Positions 1 through 7,652 of a stretch of 21,972 nucleotides of DNA are shown here, in pieces. The translations under genes and the position numbers were made by a program. Below the pieces are notes generated by a model. That model searched no databases, was not told the origin of the DNA, and worked only from the letters and a program-made list of their open reading frames with translations. Within the stretch, counting starts at the first letter, position 1. Each line of letters begins with the position of its first letter. The stretch is from the IMG/VR virus record IMGVR_UViG_3300037200_000069, positions 1-21,972 of that record, one strand, 5' to 3'. This DNA is from a virus.

Positions 1-167
1 TGAATTTCGAGTTGCCCCGACTGCACGTTCTGCTGCGCGGCCTGCGCCTGCAAGGGCTGCATCGTTTGTTGCTGTTTGATCTGCATCAGGCGCTGGTATT
101 GCTCCAGCGGGTCAGCTTGCTGGGGCGGGGGGGCGACATGAAGGGCTGGTAAGGGAATCGTGGCCAA
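1..167 (-). CDS. Gln-rich protein, N-terminal part (runs off left edge)
   Basis: A reading frame opens at a TTG codon (165-167) and stays open to the window edge, giving 55 codons. The start is supported by an AGGAG Shine-Dalgarno at 175-179, seven bases upstream, which overlaps the stop codon of the preceding gene. The visible protein begins MATIPLPALHVAPPPQQ and then becomes a Gln-rich, probably helical segment (LMQIKQQQTMQPLQAQAAQ). It directly follows the ejection-type gene, where short-tailed phages usually encode further internal or DNA-ejection proteins, so such a role is plausible. Nothing in the visible part proves it, and most of the protein lies outside the window. Confidence 0.6.
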   Translation of the reverse strand, partial: MATIPLPALHVAPPPQQADPLEQYQRLMQIKQQQTMQPLQAQAAQQNVQSGQLEI

Positions 168-177
168 TTGCTATCTC

Positions 178-1425
178 CTAAGGCCCATAGTTGTAGTTCT
201 GCCCGGCAGTTTCGCCGTTGTCTGTGGTGGTTGAATTGCCCAGCGAATTGAGCAGCATGAGGTTGCTAATCCCGCTGGTTCCACTTCCCAATGCTCCGCT
301 CCATGCATTGGCCGAACCGACGACGCCGGAAGCGTTCGCGGCCGCCGCGTTGTTGTAATCCTGCCCGATTGCCGAGGCCGTGCCCATCAGATTGCTGCTC
401 ACGTTGTTCGAAGCGCTTTGCCCAAGCGTTCCCAGCGTCTGCGCGGAAGTCTGCCCCATGCCAGCCAGAGAAGCCAGACGGTTGTATTCGTTCGTCTGCT
501 GCTGCTGATACTGGTTGTAGTTCGTGGCATAGGTGTTATAGGCGTTGTTGTAGGTATTCTGGTAGTTGGTCGAGGCTAGATTCTGCCCGTAAGCGTCAAG
601 CGCCTGCGCTGTTCCTCCGGTGAGCAAATTGCCTTGCGCCGCAGCGGATTGCTGCATCGCCTGATCGCCTAATTGCAATTGCGCTTGCTCGCCGGGAGAG
701 TTGAGGGCCTGCTGCGCAGTGGGGGCGGTGAAGGTGCCCTGGTAGGGCGCGAGAAGCGAACCGAAGCCGCCCAACGATGGATTGACGGTTGAACCGAGAT
801 TGGTCGATCCCGTCGGGCCGGAGGATGGAACAGACGGCACGGGCGTGTTTCCTGTGCCATTCGCTGACATGGCAGTTCCCTGAGCGGCCGGCATGGCGGT
901 TCCGGTTGGCATCTGTACGGTCCCGTGCCCTGGATTTGCCTGAGGGTTCCCGCCTCCATTGACCGTGCCGGTTTGAGTGGTGCCCATTGCAGCATTCCCC
1001 GGCGTAGACGTCGGCCCCATTCCGGCGCCCATCTGCGCAGCAGATTGTACCCCGAGCCTCTGAGCGGGGTTGGCTGGCGTCTGTGGGGCAGCCCCTTGGT
1101 TAGGAAAGCCCGTACTCCCCGCCTGTGGGCTGCCCGTCATCGCGCCTTGCGTCGTCGGAGGCTGAACGCCCAGCAGGTAATCGAGGTTCGCCAACCCAGC
1201 GGCCCCCGATTGCAGCCATGGAGCCTCATTAGCCTGATCCTGATTCCATTGCTGCTCCTGGAACCCTAGCGCGTTCTGAGAGGCTTGATACTGGAGATTC
1301 GCGGCATTGTTGGCAGCCGATTCCTGATCGCCCGCAGCGGTGGTGGCGGCATTCGAGCCAATCGCCGCGCCGCCGATGGAGCCAATCGCTCCTATGGTAC
1401 CGGCCGCAATCATCGCACTTGACAT
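178..1425 (-). CDS. putative DNA-ejection / internal virion protein (P22 gp7/gp20-like)
   Basis: A 415-residue protein of low complexity. Residues 1-35 are Gly/Ala/Ile-rich (AGTIGAIGSIGGAAIG), resembling a membrane-active segment. Next comes a Gln-rich helix with EQQWNQDQANEAPWLQSG, a long Pro/Gly/Thr/Gln linker (about 90-215), and a C-terminal half with LGDQAMQQSAAAQGNLLTGG and ALDAYGQNLASTNYQNTYNN. The arrangement of an 'aaaqGnllsGgt..aL..ygq.lAs..Y.n.y' stretch followed by 'NRLASLAGMGQTSA' is characteristic of proteins podoviruses eject with their DNA to span the cell envelope. ATG start with AGAGG about nine bases upstream. It follows the GNAT gene by a few bases and precedes another Gln-rich gene, as expected for an ejection-protein cluster. 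The family call rests on pattern and position only. Confidence 0.65.
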   Translation of the reverse strand: MSSAMIAAGTIGAIGSIGGAAIGSNAATTAAGDQESAANNAANLQYQASQNALGFQEQQWNQDQANEAPWLQSGAAGLANLDYLLGVQPPTTQGAMTGSPQAGSTGFPNQGAAPQTPANPAQRLGVQSAAQMGAGMGPTSTPGNAAMGTTQTGTVNGGGNPQANPGHGTVQMPTGTAMPAAQGTAMSANGTGNTPVPSVPSSGPTGSTNLGSTVNPSLGGFGSLLAPYQGTFTAPTAQQALNSPGEQAQLQLGDQAMQQSAAAQGNLLTGGTAQALDAYGQNLASTNYQNTYNNAYNTYATNYNQYQQQQTNEYNRLASLAGMGQTSAQTLGTLGQSASNNVSSNLMGTASAIGQDYNNAAAANASGVVGSANAWSGALGSGTSGISNLMLLNSLGNSTTTDNGETAGQNYNYGP

Positions 1426-1427
1426 GG

Positions 1428-1874
1428 TTAAATCCTCTTGATGAATGCATAATCGCTCATTTGATAGCCGAGCGATTCAAAGAGTTTGGTATGGTCTCGA
1501 TGAATCTTGCAGGAAATGTAGATCTTTATCGCTCCTAGGGCTTTGGCGGTCGATTCCATGAATCGAATCAGCTTGACCCCTGTTCCGTTTCGCGCATCGG
1601 GAGCAACATAATAAGCATCGACTATGAACATGGGAGGGGAACTGCGATAGTGAAGATGCGTAGCGAAAATCGCAAGCAGGTAGCCGACCATTACGCCCTC
1701 GTTTCGCGCCGTGATGGTCTTGAACATGCCAATCTCTTCCATCTTCCGCATCTTGGCTACATCGGGATCGATCTTCAAATCCTGATCTAATCCCAATTCT
1801 CGCCAATGCGCAATAACCAGCGGAGCCGCTTCCGAGGCCCATTTATCGACAGATTCCAACTGCAACTTGGTCAA
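1428..1874 (-). CDS. GNAT-family N-acyltransferase, phage type
   Basis: 148 residues with a GNAT fold signature. A beta-4-like strand FIVDAYYVAP (83-92) leads into the acyl-CoA pyrophosphate loop DARNGTGVKLIRFMESTAKALG (ARNGTG at 94-99), then a strand IKIYISC (116-122) and the C-terminal helix/strand KLFESLGYQMSDYAFIKRI. This is the usual length and layout of small phage GNATs. Such enzymes transfer an acetyl or longer acyl group from CoA or, in some branches, from acyl-ACP to an amine; the substrate here is unknown. The start is TTG, with TTGA overlapping the stop of the ACP-like gene immediately upstream, so the two are translationally coupled. That pairing makes an acyl-ACP donor worth considering. 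It sits in the tail/ejection cluster, so a virion protein or a host surface component could be the acceptor; this is inference. Confidence 0.8.
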   Translation of the reverse strand: MTKLQLESVDKWASEAAPLVIAHWRELGLDQDLKIDPDVAKMRKMEEIGMFKTITARNEGVMVGYLLAIFATHLHYRSSPPMFIVDAYYVAPDARNGTGVKLIRFMESTAKALGAIKIYISCKIHRDHTKLFESLGYQMSDYAFIKRI

Positions 1875-2068
1875 GAGAAGGCCCTCGCTAGATCGCCTAC
1901 CGTGTGAAGTTCCGCCAACTTGGAGTCAGGAACTTCCTTACCTGTTTCCTCCGCTAGTTTCATCAGCAATTCGGCAAACTCCAGCGAGTCGATGCCTAAT
2001 GCGTCCAGCGGCGTCTCCGCAGTGACGCTCTGCCCGGTTTCGCGTTCGATGATTACGTAAACATTCAT
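1871..2068 (-). CDS. acyl-carrier-protein-like (phosphopantetheine-binding) protein
   Basis: 65 residues. The central motif LDALGIDSLEFAELLMKLAE (21-40) matches the acyl carrier protein helix-II signature 'lG.DSL...el...lEe', with Ser28 of the DSL triplet as the predicted 4'-phosphopantetheine attachment site. It continues as in ACPs with an acidic helix, 'KEVPDSKLAEL' for the 'ipd....l.T' loop and helix III, and the terminal 'HTVGDLARAF'. Helix I (1-13) is shorter than the roughly 20 residues usual in ACPs of 75-80 residues. The frame is open further upstream, but the true start is the ATG at 2066-2068, which forms TAATG with the stop of the gene before it. It ends in TTGA with the GNAT start. 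A host holo-ACP synthase would have to activate it, since none is seen here. Alternative: a degenerate ACP-fold domain used structurally. Confidence 0.75.
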   Translation of the reverse strand: MNVYVIIERETGQSVTAETPLDALGIDSLEFAELLMKLAEETGKEVPDSKLAELHTVGDLARAFS

Positions 2069-2388
2069 TAGATCACCGAGTAGTAAGGCACAAGGTAGAC
2101 GTTGCCGTTGATCTGCATTTCCAGATAGCCTGCCGGGGTTGCCGGAAGGGCTGAGGACGTGCCTGCGACTGCGCTGGAGGCTGTTGTCGCGGAAGTGAGC
2201 ACCGAAGGCAGCGGCTGGGTCACTACGCCCGAGAAGGTGGGACTGGCCTGCGGCGCGAGAAGGTTGGCGACCGCCTGCCCAACAGCCGTGATCCACAGTT
2301 GGAAAATCTTCGTCGCCAGCCCGCTCTTGAGATCGACCAGCGGCGATTGAATGACTGCTTGAGGAGCTGTCTGCGAGAGGTTGCTCAT
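2068..2388 (-). CDS. small virion-associated protein downstream of the tail hub
   Basis: 106 residues. The N-terminal half contains a helix (LATKIFQLWITAVGQAVANLL, about 24-44). A Ser/Thr/Ala/Pro-rich linker with SPTFSGVVTQPLPSVL follows, and the C-terminus is LPATPAGYLEMQINGNVYLVPYY. Small proteins ending in a 'G.l...ingn.y.VPYy' strand pair are common beside tail genes of podoviruses, where they are of unproven structural role. It starts with ATGA overlapping the stop of the gp10-like gene and ends in TAATG with the ACP-like gene. It occupies the slot of the tail needle gp26 in P22, but nothing in the sequence resembles a needle. Confidence 0.7.
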   Translation of the reverse strand: MSNLSQTAPQAVIQSPLVDLKSGLATKIFQLWITAVGQAVANLLAPQASPTFSGVVTQPLPSVLTSATTASSAVAGTSSALPATPAGYLEMQINGNVYLVPYYSVI

Positions 2389-4934
2389 GGCGTCGCCGTG
2401 GAGGGTGAAGTCTTGAGATAAGCGTCCACTATCGCCCAGGGGATCGGGTCGCTGCCGCTGGCCTCATAGAGCCGGTAACGCGATACTCCAAGCCGGTTCA
2501 GTTTCGCGCGCGCTGTGTAGTCTCCCTGTGCGCCGAGGCTGACGATGTTTTCGTTCGACCAGGTTTTACCGCGAGTGTCAGAGAAACGAATCATGCATTG
2601 CGGGGGCCTTGGATTTCCATTGCCGTCTAAAAGCACTGGAGGAGGGCCGATATAGCTGTAATTCGGCATCGTCGGAGGAGCGTAAACCTGGATCTGCACA
2701 AGCCCGACAAATACACTCACTCCCAGCCCGGAGCTTGCGCTCGCCTGAATGCTCACTCCGAAAGCCGCGTTGTTAATGTCGGCCGCCGCCCAGTCTACGC
2801 CCCAAAGCGATTGCGATGTGCCGAAATAGAGGATGGTCGGGTTGGCCGAGATGGGAAGAGTAAGGATCGTGCCCACGTTTGGGAAAGCGCCGCCTGCCTT
2901 CAGGGATTGAACGATCAGCGAAGCTCCATCAACTGTGGCATAGGCTAAAATGCCGTAGATAATCCCATCGGGGGTGTTTGATGCGGGAATGGCGAAGGGA
3001 AAGCCTGAGACCCAGAGAGCATCTGAATACTGAACGATGGAAGGCACAGTGGCCGACCCGGTGTCGGCGATTGTGGCAAATACTGGAACGGAGGTCGGGG
3101 AGTAGTTGGCATTGCTCGTCTGCCCTATCCATACGCCAGAATTGTTGGGTGATCCTATGATTTCGTGCAGGTACATGGATGCCGACCCTAGAGGAGCCCC
3201 GATCAAAGCCGAGGTTGCTCCTGTGCCGGCTTGGGCCACTGCCTCATTTGCCACGAACGTTCCGCCGGTTACAGACCCCGTTACCACGTACCGGAGCGGT
3301 ATCGCAGTCGTTCCTAATTCGAAAAGCGCCTGCATTGCGCCAGGGACGGGAAGATACGCCCCGCCGCCCGCAATCGAAGTCGGCGTAGTGCCGTTCAGCG
3401 TTGGATAGCTAGTCAGGCCGGTGAAGTCGTAAGTATTCGGAATCGGCGGGACGTTTCCGGTAAAGGTGACGAGAACGAAATAGTTCTCGGGCCCCAGAGC
3501 CTCCCCCAGTTTCGATTCGAACGCTTCTACCGAAGCAACCTGGTAAGAAGTTCCCTGCAGGTTGGCTGATGTATAGACGCCGGGAAGTAACGCATTGCCG
3601 GGACTCTGCCACGATGCGGTCCCGTTATTCACGTCTACCGCCACGGTACCGGCATTTGGGCCGAAGAGCGATGGTGCGAAGTTCGGCAAATCCGAAGGCG
3701 CGACCGTATTCAGGTTTCCCATATCGAAATCTATAGTCAACTCACGGTGAAAGACCCGCTCCATTTCGCTCAAGATCGCCGGGGTTCTCCTAAGCCAGCG
3801 CTTCGTCTGCCCGTTGTCCATGAAGTTGTTGGCGCTCATGGTGTAGAGATTCCCAGAGTTCCAATCTCCTACCAAATGCTGGCCGAAAGCATAAACGTGA
3901 TTCCAACTGAAATGCGCCTGCCATGAGTTCGTTGCCGCGTTCCAAAAGGCTCTTTTGTGCCAGAGACTTTCTACCACGTCATAGCACCAGGACCATTGCG
4001 CACCCGGAACGTAGATAACCCAGAACAGATGCCCTCTGTCCTGATAGCTGTAAGACACCATTCCGTCTACGCTTGGATAGGAATTGAGGTCTGTTTCAAC
4101 TGCATATGTCGAGACGCGCGTCGGAGTGTAGCCGTTCGATCTCCACGCCATGCGCCCGCCGCGCTCGTCATTCGAGATCCAGAACAGCGAATTGTCGAGC
4201 CGGTCAACGCAGAATGGCGAAGCGATGCCGGACTCGATCAAAGCGCCCGGGATGACATCGAAGATTTCCGCGCTTCCCGTGTCTTGATAGGGCTGAGCGT
4301 GGTTCTGGCCGAACACCCACAATTCGCGGTGATTGACGGCGATGGAAACGATCTGATCGGAGAAAACGGAGACTTCATTGACCAACTGCCCCGGCCAGGT
4401 CGTACCGTCCAGAACCTGCGACATTTGAAATTCGTTGCTGTTCTGAAAGGAAACGATGAAGAAACTGTCTGAATACTGAACTTTGACGGGAATACCGGCT
4501 AATTGCCCCGTCACTTCGAGGATTGCTCCGGTGGCGAGAGTGAAGCAGTAAGCATGGCCGGCATAGACAATGAGTATCTGGGGGCCATTACAGGCCAGGG
4601 ATGCGGGGTTGGCGTCAGACGCTATCGACTGAACGACATTGAATGTTCCGTTACTGAAAAGCTCTGAGAACTGATCGCCAGATACCACAAAAACCCGCCC
4701 TTGAGGCGTCCTGATCGTGTTCGCAACAGAAGGGCCGCTGAAAGCGGCGAACACCGCAAGCCCCGGCGTCCCGAAATAGCTCCTCAGCCCCTGAGCATTC
4801 TTTCCCCCGTAAGCCGATGTTGGAACTATAGCGCCTTGCGATTCAACTGTCTGGGCGTAGAGGTTAATGCATTCCTCATCTGCGATAGAGGTCGAGGCAA
4901 CCGTGTACGAAGGGCCTACAAAGCCGAACCTCAT
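2385..4934 (-). CDS. P22 gp10-like tail hub / packaged-DNA stabilisation protein with large insertion
   Basis: 849 residues. The first ~400 look like a gp10-type beta-propeller/hub: NLYAQTVESQGA near the N-terminus, YFGTPGLAVFA, VQYSDSFFIVSFQNSNEFQMS, a VNHRELWVFGQ strand, CVDRLDNSLFWISNDERGG and FHRELTIDFDMG (~393-404). The last ~86 are the conserved end: MIRFSDTRGKTWSN, GAQGDYTARAKLNRLG, and SDPIPWAIVDAYL. P22 gp10 is about 470 residues; the extra length is an insert at roughly 405-763 (about 2643-3725) that is Gly/Ser/Thr-rich and contains 'QAGTGATSALIGAP' and 'DINNAAFGVSIQAS', styles seen in tail and head-fibre proteins. It should plug the portal/gp4 channel and hold the tail; the insert may be a surface-exposed binding domain (inference). 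ATGA overlaps occur at both ends. Confidence 0.85.
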   Translation of the reverse strand: MRFGFVGPSYTVASTSIADEECINLYAQTVESQGAIVPTSAYGGKNAQGLRSYFGTPGLAVFAAFSGPSVANTIRTPQGRVFVVSGDQFSELFSNGTFNVVQSIASDANPASLACNGPQILIVYAGHAYCFTLATGAILEVTGQLAGIPVKVQYSDSFFIVSFQNSNEFQMSQVLDGTTWPGQLVNEVSVFSDQIVSIAVNHRELWVFGQNHAQPYQDTGSAEIFDVIPGALIESGIASPFCVDRLDNSLFWISNDERGGRMAWRSNGYTPTRVSTYAVETDLNSYPSVDGMVSYSYQDRGHLFWVIYVPGAQWSWCYDVVESLWHKRAFWNAATNSWQAHFSWNHVYAFGQHLVGDWNSGNLYTMSANNFMDNGQTKRWLRRTPAILSEMERVFHRELTIDFDMGNLNTVAPSDLPNFAPSLFGPNAGTVAVDVNNGTASWQSPGNALLPGVYTSANLQGTSYQVASVEAFESKLGEALGPENYFVLVTFTGNVPPIPNTYDFTGLTSYPTLNGTTPTSIAGGGAYLPVPGAMQALFELGTTAIPLRYVVTGSVTGGTFVANEAVAQAGTGATSALIGAPLGSASMYLHEIIGSPNNSGVWIGQTSNANYSPTSVPVFATIADTGSATVPSIVQYSDALWVSGFPFAIPASNTPDGIIYGILAYATVDGASLIVQSLKAGGAFPNVGTILTLPISANPTILYFGTSQSLWGVDWAAADINNAAFGVSIQASASSGLGVSVFVGLVQIQVYAPPTMPNYSYIGPPPVLLDGNGNPRPPQCMIRFSDTRGKTWSNENIVSLGAQGDYTARAKLNRLGVSRYRLYEASGSDPIPWAIVDAYLKTSPSTATP

Positions 4935-5680
4935 GCGGGCTGGCCTGTTACCCAGTTGAAGCCGCCGCTGTTTCTGCCTCCCGGCATTCCGGCGTCAAGA
5001 GTCGTGCCTCGGGGCGACTTGATGTTATTCGAGAGCACGGCTAATTTGGCCTGCTGATAACGCTCTCGCAAATCCTGCGAAACCGCTGCCTGAAACGACG
5101 GAGCAAGCTCGATCGCCAGCTCGTAACTGATGAGGTTCCAATAGCCAGGCGGCATGGTGAAAGTGGCATTGAAGGCTGTCGGCTGAAGAACGACTGTTCT
5201 CTGCTGAAGCAGAACATTATTGGCGGCGGTGGGAACAGGCCAGAAGTAAATGCTTCCATTGGGCCAATCCGGCTCGTAATAGTACGCGGTCGGAAAGGTG
5301 GAAGTAACATTCTTGACGCGCACCGCTGCCCATTCGTCCGCGTTCATTGAATACATCGGAACTTCGCTGCCGGGCGTGCTGTCCGTCAGTTGGACGCTGA
5401 TCGATGGAATCTCGACCGGGCGCTGCGAGACCCCGAACGTTCCTGTAGGACCAATGGTATGCGGGGATAGATTGGGCGTGATGGGGAACGATGTGAAGGT
5501 GTTGGCATAGATCATCGTCCGCTTGGCGTTGTAGGTGTCAATCAGGCGTTGGAGCTTCTTCATCCCCCACGCCTGATCGTTCAAAGCCGCAGTCTCTCCA
5601 CCAGCCAGAACGCCGATTTCCTGCAAAGCGCCCTGAATCAATCCCAGCGCCGTATCGGTCTGAGAATTGGCTGTCGTCAA
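4931..5680 (-). CDS. P22 gp4-like head-tail adaptor (tail accessory factor)
   Basis: 249 residues. The N-terminus ALGLIQGALQEIGVLAGGET followed by GMKKLQRLIDTYNAKR is the helical adaptor signature of gp4-type proteins, which bind below the portal ring and start tail assembly. The middle has PVEIPSISVQL and YYEPDWPNGSIYFWPVP, and the C-terminal helix has ISYELAIELAPSFQ, also typical. P22 gp4 is about 166 residues; this one is longer, as in many environmental relatives. The start is TTG overlapping the previous stop as TTGA. It is immediately followed by the gp10-like hub (ATGA), the same order as in P22-like genomes. Confidence 0.85.
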   Translation of the reverse strand: MTTANSQTDTALGLIQGALQEIGVLAGGETAALNDQAWGMKKLQRLIDTYNAKRTMIYANTFTSFPITPNLSPHTIGPTGTFGVSQRPVEIPSISVQLTDSTPGSEVPMYSMNADEWAAVRVKNVTSTFPTAYYYEPDWPNGSIYFWPVPTAANNVLLQQRTVVLQPTAFNATFTMPPGYWNLISYELAIELAPSFQAAVSQDLRERYQQAKLAVLSNNIKSPRGTTLDAGMPGGRNSGGFNWVTGQPA

Positions 5681-6132
5681 CTGGCGAGAGCCTCAAGCTC
5701 TTCTTCCGCCTCACTCCAGTGTGGAGCTTCCATGCTCCATCCCTTTGCGAGAGCGGATTTCAGTTCCTTTTCGTTGGCAACGGTCTTTGAGTGGTAGACA
5801 GCATCGACAAAGACCTTCTGCTCTGTAACGATGTTGCCGACCTTGACGCCGCGTATTTCCTCGTGCGCCGGCGATGATTTCGCATGGTCGTAGACCATCA
5901 TCGGAAACTGCTGATGGCGGTACAACTCCTTCGGCGGGTTGTTAGGGTCCATCACCTGAATTGTGTTGCGGCTCTGGCCGTCGTGCTGCGCGAGAATCTG
6001 CCGCATTCGGGAAATGTCAACTTCGCTGAATTGGTCGGTCATAGGGACTCCATACACAGCGGCAAGCTCTTCCTGCTGCTGCTTCCTGGTAAGGGTTGAA
6101 CGGCTAGAAGGTCCAGGCGGCGGAATCGGCAT
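5677..6132 (-). CDS. conserved-type phage protein, unknown function
   Basis: 151 residues, hydrophilic, no membrane segment. The N-terminus is Pro-rich, then charged helices. Around 72-140 there is a pattern that also appears in the gene just upstream: a 'HQQFPMMVYDH' element, then 'VYHSKTVANEKELKSALAKGWSMEAP'. Proteins with this 'yPk.vyh..g....v.s.eel..a...GW' pattern occur in virion regions of many tailed phages, but I know of no established function. Starts with TGATG (one base shared with the previous stop) and ends TTGA with the gp4-like gene, so it is coupled to adaptor expression. It could be a head-completion or capsid accessory protein; this is not shown. Confidence 0.75.
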   Translation of the reverse strand: MPIPPPGPSSRSTLTRKQQQEELAAVYGVPMTDQFSEVDISRMRQILAQHDGQSRNTIQVMDPNNPPKELYRHQQFPMMVYDHAKSSPAHEEIRGVKVGNIVTEQKVFVDAVYHSKTVANEKELKSALAKGWSMEAPHWSEAEEELEALAS

Positions 6133-6671
6133 CAGGGCGCGGGTTCGATTTGAGCCTCGGGCGCATCGGCGCGTAGCGGAACAAATGGCTCCAGTCCCGT
6201 TCCGTAGGAATGGGCTGGGTAGTTTGTGCCGTCACTCTCCTGAGTCCAGTTGTCAACGTAGCGACCAGTTCCGCTGCCATCCGCGCCAGACAGCGCAACT
6301 TCGACAGAGCCGGAGGGAGCTACGGCGGTAATCTTCACCGCCTCACTCTCGCCCACAACTTGGCCCGCCGCATTCAGGAACTGCTTGCGATAGGCAACAA
6401 TTTCCCCTGAAGATAGCGCGGGCGCGGATTCAACCAGCGCGGGTGGAGTTTCGCTGAATCCTTCTCCCTTCGCCTTATCGAGCTGGTCTGAATCGTTGAC
6501 GGTGGTGGTCAGGAGCTTGCCGTCGGCCTGCTTATGCATAACCTTGGGGAATTCCTGGTAGGTGTAAGGCTCATTGACAAAAGCGTGCCTGGGGGTCAGT
6601 TCGCCCTTGTTCTTGAGCCCGTGAGGATCGAAGTTCGCGTGTTCTGCGGCAAGTTGCTCGGCAAGAGTCAT
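6132..6671 (-). CDS. phage protein with FPKVMHK / GEGF element, unknown function
   Basis: 179 residues. Residues ~38-77 (YQEFPKVMHKQADG, TVNDSDQLDKAKGEGFSETP) resemble the element in the following gene, suggesting the two share a domain. Residues ~90-150 are strand-rich (GEIVAYRKQFLNAAGQVVGE, SGSVEVALSGADGSGTGRY) and look like a small beta-sandwich. The C-terminus is Pro/Ala/Glu-rich. ATG start with a strong AGGAGG at the expected distance. It lies two genes downstream of the coat gene. Possible roles are capsid decoration or head completion; there is no direct evidence for either. Confidence 0.75.
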   Translation of the reverse strand: MTLAEQLAAEHANFDPHGLKNKGELTPRHAFVNEPYTYQEFPKVMHKQADGKLLTTTVNDSDQLDKAKGEGFSETPPALVESAPALSSGEIVAYRKQFLNAAGQVVGESEAVKITAVAPSGSVEVALSGADGSGTGRYVDNWTQESDGTNYPAHSYGTGLEPFVPLRADAPEAQIEPAP

Positions 6672-6680
6672 AAGTCCCTC

Positions 6681-7649
6681 CTAGTAGACGTACAGATAAG
6701 GGCCGCTGACGCTGTTGAAAGCCGTCGGGGCTGTGAAGTTGGTCAGCGTGCCGAAAGTTCCCGCCGGCGACTGATGGAAGGTAAGAATGTTGTCATCCTT
6801 GCCGGTAGTCACGGTGTCGATGGTCGCGGTGGTCCCATTCGATTGCAGGCATCCGAAATACTGAGCTGGGCCTACAGCGTAATAGGGCGCTGTGAACGCC
6901 GAAGCCTGCCAGGCATAGCCTGAGCCTACCGTGGCCCCTGCGACGGCGCTGTTAGCGAGCAACACGCCTGTAGAGTCATACAGGGCGACAATCCACTTAT
7001 CCGTCCCCCCCGTGGTTCCGATGTGAGGAGCAATCCCGGTAATCAACCTGCTGTACGGCAGCCTGATTTCCGTGCAGTAAAGCTCCGCCGCGACCGCCGT
7101 TGAATTGGTGCCGATGGCGCTCAGATTCGAGACTGCCCCAATGGTAGGCGATTCAAGCCGGTAGAAGGTTGCCCGGGTTGTTTGCCCTGAATCTCCATTT
7201 ACCCATTGACCGCCGATGCAGTCGGAAATCACCGCCTGCCCCGCCGTGACGGTTACCACAGGCAGCGCGATCTGGTTAGTACGTGTGCAGGAACCGCTTG
7301 GAGGCGGGCTGACGAAGTACGTAGCCAGATAAGCCGGAACCACCAGCACCAGAGCACCGGAGGCGTGGCTGCGGGCCTGAGTTCCACCGACCCCGCGAGC
7401 CACCGTGATGTTCGTACTGCTCACCGATACCACTTGCTGCATTTCGGCGTCGATAACCAGAAATGTCGCCTTGGTGGGGTCCGATGTGCTGGGAGCGGTT
7501 ACGCCAGTGGCAGAGGCCACGATAGCTAGGGTGGTCTTCGAATCGCTGATAGCGCTCGAAAGAGTTGTGTTGTTGAGGATGACCTGTGCTTGAATCAGCG
7601 GGCACAGGCCGAAGGCGAAGGCGATGAGGAATTTCAGTGTGCTCTTCAT
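6681..7649 (-). CDS. head-region virion protein with N-terminal signal peptide
   Basis: 322 residues. The first ~21 (MKSTLKFLIAFAFGLCPLIQ, then AQ) form a textbook export signal: basic start, hydrophobic core, A-x-A-like end. Residues ~65-105 carry VVSVSSTNITVARGVGGTQA plus a 'SHASGALV' ending, a module ('..tnitV.RG..GT.a..H.sGa') frequent in phage head or decoration proteins next to the coat gene. The C-terminal ~150 residues are beta-rich (KWIVALYDSTGVLLANS) and end in VSGPYLYVY. It lies directly behind the coat gene, with GGGAG as ribosome site inside the coat stop region. A signal peptide on a protein expected in the cytoplasmically assembled capsid is odd; it might instead be exported during infection. 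Confidence 0.75.
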   Translation of the reverse strand: MKSTLKFLIAFAFGLCPLIQAQVILNNTTLSSAISDSKTTLAIVASATGVTAPSTSDPTKATFLVIDAEMQQVVSVSSTNITVARGVGGTQARSHASGALVLVVPAYLATYFVSPPPSGSCTRTNQIALPVVTVTAGQAVISDCIGGQWVNGDSGQTTRATFYRLESPTIGAVSNLSAIGTNSTAVAAELYCTEIRLPYSRLITGIAPHIGTTGGTDKWIVALYDSTGVLLANSAVAGATVGSGYAWQASAFTAPYYAVGPAQYFGCLQSNGTTATIDTVTTGKDDNILTFHQSPAGTFGTLTNFTAPTAFNSVSGPYLYVY

Positions 7650-7652
7650 TGG

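Noticed and set aside
1428-1874. Acyl-homoserine-lactone synthase
   Set aside because: The protein is shorter and lacks the conserved Arg/Trp/Glu pattern of LuxI-type enzymes; general phage GNAT features fit better.
3957-4472. 171-codon open frame on the plus strand
   Set aside because: Entirely antisense to the gp10-like gene, no ribosome site, and its protein is Arg/Val-rich without a recognisable pattern.
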